The notes beneath the pieces are model-generated. The model was not told the origin of the DNA, did not search any database, and saw only the letters and a list, made by a program, of their open reading frames with translations. This document shows positions 1 to 4,202 of a stretch of 9,048 nucleotides of DNA, in pieces. This stretch comes from DATEEG01 sp035525055 (GTDB taxonomy: Bacteria; Actinomycetota; Acidimicrobiia; Spongiisociales; ZC4RG35), in contig DATLEZ010000173.1 of NCBI GenBank assembly GCA_035525055.1, positions 1-9,048 on the forward strand, written 5' to 3'. Within the stretch, counting starts at the first letter, position 1; every line of letters starts with the position of its first letter. Made by a program: the position numbers and the translations under genes.

Positions 1-360
1 GAAGCCGGGGATCTGTTCCACGGCGTAGTGATAGATCGAGACCAGTGAGCCGGCGAGCGCCCAAAGGGAGATGGCACGGCTCCGGCGGGCCTGGGGGATG
101 GCAAGGGCGATGGCGAGCGGATACATGAATCCGCGCTGGACCCAACAGAGGAGGCAGGGGATGAAATTGGCGACCTCGGAGAGGAACAGGCTGCCGAGGG
201 TCGACACCACTGCGACCGCCCAGGCGAGATTGGCGGCGACTGGTCCGATCTGGCGGACCAGAGAACGTCGGGGGCCGATGAAGAGGACTAGCGCACCGGC
301 CAGAGAGACCAAAGCAAGGATCGCAAGAAAGGTGACGACGACTTGAACCACGCCCGCCAT
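1..360 (-). CDS. DsbB/BdbC-family disulfide bond formation protein, 3' end outside window
   Basis: The minus frame starts at ATG (358-360) and stays open for 120 codons to the window edge, so the C-terminus is missing. Hydrophobic stretches near residues 8-28, 43-62, 78-90 and 98-112 give a four-helix inner-membrane topology. The diagnostic signature is P-C-L-L-C-W-V-Q-R with Cys69 and Cys72 at the end of the second helix, the quinone-linked CxxC of DsbB/BdbC; the later Y-H-Y is also typical. Members of this family reoxidise an extracytoplasmic DsbA/BdbD-type thiol oxidase using membrane quinone. A partner thioredoxin-like protein would be expected further left, but this cannot be seen. The start has no clear Shine-Dalgarno and lies only 45 bp from the divergent ferredoxin gene, so promoters must be very compact. 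Family call is firm; the exact partner is inferred. Confidence 0.85.
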   Translation of the reverse strand, partial: MAGVVQVVVTFLAILALVSLAGALVLFIGPRRSLVRQIGPVAANLAWAVAVVSTLGSLFLSEVANFIPCLLCWVQRGFMYPLAIALAIPQARRSRAISLWALAGSLVSIYHYAVEQIPGF

Positions 361-391
361 TATCGACGGTCTCGGATGGCCCTGGCACAGT

Positions 392-397
392 TAGCGT
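392..397 (+). promoter_or_regulatory. Putative -10 element (TAGCGT) for leaderless ferredoxin transcript
   Basis: TAGCGT fits the actinobacterial TANNNT -10 pattern and ends 8 bases before the ATG at 406, a spacing expected if transcription starts at or next to the start codon. The only other initiation signal is a poor GAAGG too near the ATG. Weak evidence from spacing and consensus only. Confidence 0.3.
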
Positions 398-405
398 GAA
401 GGTTC

Positions 406-828
406 ATGGATCCCGCTGAGCGCCTGGAAGCGATCGCCGACGCCCTTTCGGTCGGGAGGGCAAAACGCCACATCTTTCTGTGCGCCGAACAGAAGACACC
501 CAAGTGCGCGCCGTACGAAGAAACCGCCGAGGTATGGAAGTACCTGAAAGCCCGCCTCAAAGAACTGAACCTGGCATCTGCTCCCCCGGAGTGGGGCGGC
601 AAGCCCGGTATGGAGGCTTATCCCGTACCGCCAGGTCAGGGGTGCGTCCTCCGCACCAAGGCGGACTGCCTTCGAATCTGTGAGCAGGGCCCGATCGCGG
701 TCGTCTATCCCGAGGGAACCTGGTATCGGAATGTGACCATCGAGGCGGTCGAGCGCATCATTCAGGAACACCTCATCGGTGGCCAGCCGGTCGCCGAGTT
801 CGCCTTCGCAGGGGGTGACCTGTCATGA
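406..828 (+). CDS. Thioredoxin-like (2Fe-2S) ferredoxin domain protein
   Basis: The 140-aa cytoplasmic protein resembles the thioredoxin-fold [2Fe-2S] ferredoxins typified by Aquifex Fd4 and the NuoE-like fold. The N-terminal strand R-H-I-F-L-C carries Cys26, followed by Cys34; the second pair is Cys88 and Cys92 in D-C-L-R-I-C-E-Q-G-P, the hallmark C-x3-C of the family. The segment continues with V-V-Y-P-E-G-T-W-Y and ends with the usual E-H-L-I-G-G-Q-P-V tail. An extra Cys80 lies outside the expected ligand set. The role would be one-electron transfer to an unidentified partner. The stop overlaps the next gene's ATG by four bases (ATGA), so the two are almost certainly co-translated. The start is chosen from the TANNNT spacing and because domain homology begins just after it. 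Confidence 0.85.
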   Translation: MDPAERLEAIADALSVGRAKRHIFLCAEQKTPKCAPYEETAEVWKYLKARLKELNLASAPPEWGGKPGMEAYPVPPGQGCVLRTKADCLRICEQGPIAVVYPEGTWYRNVTIEAVERIIQEHLIGGQPVAEFAFAGGDLS

Positions 829-1835
829 AGTTCTTCTGGCGGCTTCTGACCTTGATCGCGCTCTGGAGGATGTTCGGCCCGGTGATCCCGCCACGGTGGC
901 GGGCTCAACAGGAGCACCCCTGGAAGGTCCCGGCCCGAACCGTGTTTGCCGGCGACCGGGAGATGTCGGTGCGTGAGGTCGGTCCGGTCGACGCTCCGGT
1001 GATCGTGTTGATCCACGGCCTGGCCGGTTCATCGATGGCCGAGTGGTACAAGGTTGCCCCCTTGCTGGCTGATCGCTTCCGCGTCGTGATGATCGACCAT
1101 CGTTCTCACGGACTTTCGGTGCCGGAGAGGGGCCGCTTCGAGATCGAAGACGAAGCCGACGATGTCGCCGCGGTTGTTCATGCCCTCAATCTGGAACCGG
1201 TAGGAATCGCCGGGTATTCGATGGGCGGAGCAATCGCTCAGGCCGTGGCCTACCGGCACCCTCACCTCGTCAAGAAGCTTGCGCTGGTGGGGGCGATGTC
1301 GCACCACCCGACCGCTTGGAAGCTGGGGCGTTCTCTTGGGGCCTTCATAACGAGGGCCTGGGAGCGCCTTACCGGGACCGGCACACCGGAGGTGCGGGCG
1401 GGATACCTTCTGGCGATCGGTGCGGTCGACCCGAAACATGCCCGCTGGCTCTGGGACGAAACCCACCGGCGCGACCCCGATGCCGGCGCGGCGGCCAGTC
1501 TGGCCCTGTTTCGGTTCGACGGACGCCCTCACCTCTCCCGGATCACCGCTCCGACACTGGTCGTGATACCGGCCAAGGATCAATTGGTGCCCCCGAAGTG
1601 GCAGCGGGAACTGGCGTCGCTCATCAAGGACTCGCGGATCGAGGAACTCAACGATGCTCGCCACGAACTGCCGTGGTCGCACGCAGAGCAGTTGGCGAAG
1701 CTTCTCGGGGAGTTCTTCGCGGAGAGTGGTTCGAGGTCCGAGGTTCAAGGTTCGAAGGCTCGAAACCCTCTTACCTCAAACCTCCAACCTCAAGATTTCA
1801 ACTTCAAACCTCAGACGGGCTCGTTGGAGAAGTAG
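825..1835 (+). CDS. Alpha/beta-fold hydrolase with repeat-derived C-terminal tail
   Basis: The 336-aa protein has a complete alpha/beta hydrolase core. It shows the oxyanion-hole H-G-L-A-G-S (64-69), nucleophile elbow G-Y-S-M-G-G with Ser132, acid Asp252 in A-K-D-Q-L-V-P, and His280 in D-A-R-H-E-L-P. A hydrophobic N-terminal segment (residues 1-20, with W/F) may anchor it to the membrane. The substrate cannot be told from sequence; esterase or lipase-like activity is the default. A GGGGGTGA Shine-Dalgarno lies six bases before the ATG, inside the ferredoxin gene, and the ATGA overlap implies coupling. The fold ends around residue 300 (L-G-E-F-F-A-E). About 35 further residues, rich in S, N, Q and P, are encoded by an array of 7-bp repeats, so the natural C-terminus was probably overwritten or extended. 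The last 25 bases overlap a convergent microprotein gene. Confidence 0.88.
   Translation: MKFFWRLLTLIALWRMFGPVIPPRWRAQQEHPWKVPARTVFAGDREMSVREVGPVDAPVIVLIHGLAGSSMAEWYKVAPLLADRFRVVMIDHRSHGLSVPERGRFEIEDEADDVAAVVHALNLEPVGIAGYSMGGAIAQAVAYRHPHLVKKLALVGAMSHHPTAWKLGRSLGAFITRAWERLTGTGTPEVRAGYLLAIGAVDPKHARWLWDETHRRDPDAGAAASLALFRFDGRPHLSRITAPTLVVIPAKDQLVPPKWQRELASLIKDSRIEELNDARHELPWSHAEQLAKLLGEFFAESGSRSEVQGSKARNPLTSNLQPQDFNFKPQTGSLEK
1732..1815. repeat. Heptanucleotide repeat array with two opposed arms
   Basis: Twelve consecutive 7-bp units can be phased without gaps. Those from 1732 to 1766 are variants of CGAGGTT; those from 1767 to 1815 are variants of CCTCAAA, roughly the reverse complement of the first type. 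The whole could fold into a long imperfect hairpin between two convergent genes. Because 7 is not a multiple of 3, the array is read in all frames and encodes the atypical hydrolase tail. Such heptad arrays resemble the short tandemly repeated sequences described in several bacteria; function unknown, possibly transcript termination. Confidence 0.8.
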
Positions 1836-1891
1836 CGCCAGGCCAGAAAGCCGAGTCCGACGAGGGTGAGCACGAGCAGAACCTTTTTCAT
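1811..1891 (-). CDS. 26-aa single-membrane-helix microprotein
   Basis: A 27-codon frame (including TGA at 1811-1813) begins M-K-K-V-L-L-V-L-T-L-V-G-L-G and continues through a hydrophobic helix to a short polar tail (R-Y-F-S-N-E-P-V). It is preceded by a textbook AGGAGG Shine-Dalgarno five bases from the ATG, the strongest ribosome-binding site in this half of the window, which is the main reason to believe it. The predicted product is a tiny single-pass membrane peptide. Its MKK-plus-hydrophobic start recalls actinobacterial DLW-39-type small proteins, but the DLW motif is absent, so no family is assigned. The 3' end overlaps the convergent hydrolase by 25 bp and lies in the last unit of the heptad array. 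The Shine-Dalgarno is enclosed in a hairpin, suggesting translational control. Confidence 0.65.
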   Translation of the reverse strand: MKKVLLVLTLVGLGFLAWRYFSNEPV

Positions 1892-1909
1892 TCTCACCTC
1901 CTGTGAGAA
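1891..1909 (-). promoter_or_regulatory. Hairpin presenting the Shine-Dalgarno of the microprotein gene
   Basis: On the minus strand TTCTCAC and GTGAGAA form a perfect 7-bp stem around the 5-nt loop AGGAG. The Shine-Dalgarno core is in the loop and its last G, together with the A of the ATG, is in the 3' stem. The hairpin could restrict or time ribosome entry. Seen directly; the regulatory role is inferred. Confidence 0.5.
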
Positions 1910-1923
1910 GTCGCTTGAGGCGA

Positions 1924-1929
1924 ATCCTA
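1924..1929 (-). promoter_or_regulatory. Putative -10 element (TAGGAT) of the microprotein gene
   Basis: Read on the minus strand, TAGGAT matches TANNNT and would give a leader of roughly 25 nt containing the complete RBS hairpin. No convincing -35 is visible at 17 bp. Weak call. Confidence 0.25.
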
Positions 1930-1979
1930 CGACACCGGAGGGCATATCGCGGACGACTTTCCCACCAGGTTTCGATGCC

Positions 1980-2021
1980 GGAAGTTGAGGTTCGGACGTG
2001 GGAAGTGGGACGTGGGACGCT
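1980..2021. repeat. Second heptanucleotide repeat array
   Basis: Six gap-free 7-bp units, three of them beginning GGACG (GGACGTG twice, GGACGCT once), with GGAAGTT, GAGGTTC and GGAAGTG variants. It has the same period and G-rich character as the array at 1732-1815, but lies in non-coding DNA. The rest of 1892-2081 shows nothing recognisable beyond the RBS hairpin and -10 candidate. Confidence 0.7.
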
Positions 2022-2081
2022 CCTCATGGCTTGAAGTTCTCGAGGCTTTCTTCTCGACTTTTCGCGTCTTTCTGCCGATAG

Positions 2082-2276
2082 ATGCTGATGGCATCACCCA
2101 GACTCTTCGGCCGTGACTCTTCCAAACAGCAGGGCGTCGAGCCAGGCACGAGCGAAATCGAGGACAAGACACGACGGCGCAAGCCGAAAGCGGAGGCCAG
2201 CTCTGCCTTGATGCTCGACCTTTTCGGTGACTTGTGGGGCCGCGGGAAGCCGGTCGAGCCCAAATCCGGGGCTTAG
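2082..2276 (+). CDS. Doubtful small hydrophilic protein, unknown
   Basis: A 64-codon frame begins at ATG 2082 immediately after an in-frame TAG (a second ATG is at 2088). The product is charged and lacks cysteine; it has a basic stretch (K-T-R-R-R-K-P-K) followed by an apolar segment L-M-L-D-L-F-G-D-L-W near the end. About three quarters of third positions are G or C, as in the neighbours, but an opposing minus frame (2024-2263, TTG start) shares the same wobble positions, so this does not decide the strand. The minus product is serine-rich with a weak start, so the plus reading is favoured. No Shine-Dalgarno is visible on either. No family is recognised; it may equally be non-coding or a gene remnant. 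Confidence 0.33.
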   Translation: MLMASPRLFGRDSSKQQGVEPGTSEIEDKTRRRKPKAEASSALMLDLFGDLWGRGKPVEPKSGA

Positions 2277-2288
2277 GCCCGTCGGATT
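2263..2288 (+). terminator. Weak hairpin, possible terminator before lipoprotein gene
   Basis: AATCCG (2263-2268) pairs with CGGATT (2283-2288), and inner GGC (2270-2272) with GCC (2277-2279) around TTAG, leaving a small internal loop. It spans the stop of the doubtful small ORF. There is no good T-tract, so intrinsic termination is uncertain. Confidence 0.25.
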
Positions 2289-2298
2289 CTCCTTGCAA

Positions 2299-2334
2299 TC
2301 GGGAACGTTTTACCCTCGGTGAATCATGCGCCGA
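2299..2334 (+). repeat. Direct repeat copy A: lipoprotein promoter and start region
   Basis: These 36 bases match 4106-4141 at 33 positions. They cover the upstream CGTTTTACCCTCG tract, the ATG and the first three codons (M-R-R). With the matching 3' segments this shows that the lipoprotein gene was duplicated. Confidence 0.85.
2311..2316 (+). promoter_or_regulatory. Putative -10 element (TACCCT) of lipoprotein gene
   Basis: TACCCT fits TANNNT and ends 9 bases before the ATG at 2326; no Shine-Dalgarno is present, so a leaderless or near-leaderless mRNA is plausible. The element is conserved in the second copy at 4118-4123 despite decay of the gene body there, which supports function. Confidence 0.4.
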
Positions 2335-2790
2335 CTCCTTTTTCCCGTCCTTGCTCTAACGATGGTTCTGGCCGCTTGCGCTGACTCGGGTTCGCCCACC
2401 ACCTCGGCAAATTCCCCGACCACTTCGGAAGGGGCCAACACCACCACATCGTCGGCCCAAACCACCACGACCGAAACCGCTCCAACGGCGACAACGACGG
2501 CAGGGGTGACGACCACTTCGACCGCGGCCGAGGTGCCGCGCATCACAGTGGAAAACGGCGTCAAGACCGAAGGTCTCGACACGATCAGCGTGAGAGTCGG
2601 GGAGACGGTTCAATTCGAGGTCGAAGCCGACATCGCCGACGAGATTCACGTCCACGGCTATGACCTCCTGTTCGAGACCATCCCGGGCGAGGAGGTCCTG
2701 GTTGAGTTCGTTGCGGATGCCACCGGGATCTTCGAGGTCGAGTTGGAGGGGTTGGGCCTGGCCATCGTCGACGTTGAGGTAACTCCTTGA
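2326..2790 (+). CDS. Lipoprotein with Ser/Thr linker and cupredoxin-like domain
   Basis: The 154-aa product starts with a lipoprotein signal peptide: M-R-R, a hydrophobic core, then lipobox L-A-A-C with Cys18 as the lipidated residue. Residues 19-68 are a flexible linker dominated by Thr and Ser, typical of secreted actinobacterial proteins. Residues about 70-154 form a compact beta-rich domain with V-G-E-T-V-Q-F-E-V, D-E-I-H-V-H-G-Y-D and G-I-F-E-V-E-L, matching cupredoxin-like domains. The copper-type Cys is absent and only His108 and His110 remain as obvious ligands, so type-1 copper is unlikely as it stands. It is exported and membrane-tethered. The last bases (CTTGA) overlap a TTG that begins a remnant of the membrane-protein start, showing this gene was once directly followed by the gene now at 4189. 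Function unknown; metal or redox handling with that membrane protein is an inference. Confidence 0.8.
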   Translation: MRRLLFPVLALTMVLAACADSGSPTTSANSPTTSEGANTTTSSAQTTTTETAPTATTTAGVTTTSTAAEVPRITVENGVKTEGLDTISVRVGETVQFEVEADIADEIHVHGYDLLFETIPGEEVLVEFVADATGIFEVELEGLGLAIVDVEVTP

Positions 2791-2800
2791 TCCGATTCCC
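2762..2800 (+). repeat. Direct repeat copy A: lipoprotein 3' end plus membrane-gene start
   Basis: This stretch matches 4164-4202 at about 34 of 39 positions. It encodes I-V-D-V-E-V-T-P-stop here and I-V-D-I-E-A-T-P-stop downstream, followed in both copies by the overlapping TTG and codons for I-R-F-P. Confidence 0.85.
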
Positions 2801-2844
2801 CTGGGCCCCTGCTCGCGTGGGAGGACCTGCTCTCGTGGGAGGAC
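2787..2844 (+). pseudogene. Vestigial 5' end of the membrane-protein gene
   Basis: Read from the TTG at 2787, the frame gives L-I-R-F-P-W-A-P-A-R-V-G-G, which lines up with the intact gene's M-I-R-F-P-L-V-A-H-G-I-G-G at 4189. Similarity is lost after that point. An 18-bp unit starting CTGCTC (2809-2826) is tandemly repeated at 2827-2844 with one mismatch, and there is no continuation of the membrane protein. It is best read as the truncated edge of a duplicated segment. The remaining bases to 2956 hold nothing recognisable. Confidence 0.5.
2809..2844 (+). repeat. 18-bp tandem duplication
   Basis: Two adjacent copies of an 18-bp unit ending GTGGGAGGAC, differing at one position (G2815 versus T2833). 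They lie in non-coding DNA at the edge of the duplicated segment. Confidence 0.9.
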
Positions 2845-2956
2845 CACCATGCGCCCAATCGAGGGAACCTACCGATAAAGGTCTCGGCCACCCCGGTCAC
2901 TCTTTGCCGATCGAAACAGGGGTTAAGGGCGCCAGTCCCGGCGACGATTAAGGGAG

Positions 2957-4069
2957 ATGTCTCGCAGCCATCGCGAAGACACCGAGGCCCTCTATCGCCG
3001 TGGTGTTGCCATGTGGGCCGAGCGAAGGCTGACCGAAGCAGGCGACCTCTTCAGGGCCGCTCTTGCCGCGAGCCCCGGGCTCGAGGACGGGTGGTGGTTC
3101 TCCACCAACCTCGCGATGGCTCAGGTCGCAATGGAACTGGACGATCTCGATACCGCTCGCCGGCACCTGGCCCGACTGCCTGGCCAGGGCGTCGGAGTCG
3201 CTCAGCAGATGGCACTCCGGGCCCGCCTGGCGCGGATCGAAGGCGATGAAGACACTGCCGCGCTTCAGGTAGGCGCTGCATTGCGCTCATTAGCCGGTGA
3301 CGGTGAGATGGACCCCGGAAGCTTGATGAACGGTGCCATCGCCCTCATGTGGTGCGGGGAGGTGTTGCGGGAACTCGGATTTGGTCGCGACGCCTCTCGA
3401 GTCGCGGAACTGGCGCGGGAGCGTATTGTCCTGGCAGGGATCCACGATCCAACGCTTGAGGCCGGTCTCGCAATGGTCGAGGCGGGAGGGGCGCGACTCG
3501 CGGGGGACGTCACCGCCGCCATCAGAATTCTCGATTCGATCGACCTCTCTTTATCCCCTGAGTTCTTCGTGGAGATCGCACTCGAACGAGCCCGTCTCGC
3601 CTGGTTGTCGGGCGACAAACAGGGGGCGCAGCGTTTCTATGAGGAGGCCGGGGCCGGTGCGACCAGTCTCCAATACAAATCCATGGCTCGATCGATTCGG
3701 GAAGAGTCGGCTGTTGGCCCACGGCTCCATCGAGCCGACTCGCACTCAGTGTTGGTTAACCGCAAGAGCGAAGAGTTGGCTGGTGCGACGAGGGCCTACG
3801 CCGTAGTCGTGCGCTATGCAGTCGACCGTCCGGTGGACTCATACTTTGATGTGGAACGCACCGTCGAGGAGTTCTTGTCCGCCCGGCCCCAGCTCGGCTA
3901 CGTCGACGGGAAGGGGACCGATGGTCGGGTTTGGGACTTTTACCTTGAAGGCGAGGACCCCGACGCCCTCTGGCAGGAGATCCGAACTCTGGTGATACCC
4001 ATCGCCTCTCCGGGCAGCCAGGTCGAGATTCGGGGATCCGCCGGTGTCGAGACGATCACTCTCGCCTGA
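2957..4069 (+). CDS. TPR-like protein with C-terminal alpha/beta domain, unknown function
   Basis: The 370-aa soluble protein lacks a signal peptide or membrane segment. Residues 8-250 are almost wholly helical, with TPR-like periodicity: one clear unit at 11-40 (A-L-Y-R-R-G-V-A-M-W ... A-L-A-A-S-P-G), another at 50-75, and later helices with repeated A/L patterns ending S-G-D-K-Q-G-A-Q-R-F-Y-E-E-A. After a variable hinge (251-278) comes a separate domain (280-362) with a V-V-V-R-Y strand, a helix, L-G-Y-V-D-G-K-G-T-D-G, a W-D-F-Y-L strand and a final helix, suggesting a small ferredoxin-like alpha/beta fold. It is likely a scaffold or partner-binding protein; no enzyme motif is visible. AAGGGAG abuts the ATG too closely for an ideal RBS; in-frame ATG 3011 would cut into the first TPR helix, so 2957 is kept. 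The gene sits between two copies of the lipoprotein gene ends. Confidence 0.75.
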   Translation: MSRSHREDTEALYRRGVAMWAERRLTEAGDLFRAALAASPGLEDGWWFSTNLAMAQVAMELDDLDTARRHLARLPGQGVGVAQQMALRARLARIEGDEDTAALQVGAALRSLAGDGEMDPGSLMNGAIALMWCGEVLRELGFGRDASRVAELARERIVLAGIHDPTLEAGLAMVEAGGARLAGDVTAAIRILDSIDLSLSPEFFVEIALERARLAWLSGDKQGAQRFYEEAGAGATSLQYKSMARSIREESAVGPRLHRADSHSVLVNRKSEELAGATRAYAVVVRYAVDRPVDSYFDVERTVEEFLSARPQLGYVDGKGTDGRVWDFYLEGEDPDALWQEIRTLVIPIASPGSQVEIRGSAGVETITLA

Positions 4070-4105
4070 ATTGTGCGCCCCGGGGGCCTGCTTACACTTT
4101 TGGCG

Positions 4106-4141
4106 TCGGAAACGTTTTACCCTCGCTGGATCATGCGCCGA
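4106..4141 (+). repeat. Direct repeat copy B: lipoprotein promoter and start region
   Basis: Second copy of the 36-base tract at 2299-2334 (33 identities). The TACCCT candidate -10 (4118-4123) and the 9-base spacing to the ATG are unchanged, so this copy could be the promoter of the membrane-protein gene. Confidence 0.85.
4118..4123 (+). promoter_or_regulatory. Putative -10 element (TACCCT) driving mini-ORF and membrane gene
   Basis: It is identical to the element before the lipoprotein gene and has the same 9-base spacing to the ATG at 4133. Conservation across the duplicated copies is the main support. Confidence 0.4.
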
Positions 4142-4192
4142 TCCGTGCCTCGAGATGACCTGCCCATCGTTGACATCGAGGCAACTCCTTGA
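4133..4192 (+). pseudogene. In-frame remnant of lipoprotein gene, 19 codons plus stop; possible leader ORF
   Basis: The frame reads MRRSVPRDDLPIVDIEATP and stops at TGA 4190-4192. Its first three residues equal the lipoprotein start and its last eight match the lipoprotein end (I-V-D-V-E-V-T-P). The signal peptide core, lipobox, linker and cupredoxin-like domain are gone, yet the reading frame from start to stop is intact. The stop overlaps the TTG start of the membrane-protein gene as TTGA, just as in the full copy. It cannot be a lipoprotein. It may now serve only to bring ribosomes to the poor TTG start (translational coupling), which would explain why the frame is preserved; chance is the alternative. 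Confidence 0.7.
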
Positions 4193-4202
4193 TTCGATTC
4201 CC
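4164..4202 (+). repeat. Direct repeat copy B: lipoprotein 3' end plus membrane-gene start
   Basis: Second copy of the tract at 2762-2800, about 34 of 39 identical. Here the sequence continues into the intact membrane-protein gene. Confidence 0.85.

Noticed and set aside
1029..1748. Minus-strand 239-codon frame inside the hydrolase gene
   Set aside because: The plus frame has a full catalytic triad and nucleophile elbow; the minus frame is a composition artefact.
4075..4095. GC-rich palindrome after the TPR gene as a terminator
   Set aside because: The GCGCCCCGGGGGC tract has no loop room and no T-tract; it looks like composition only.
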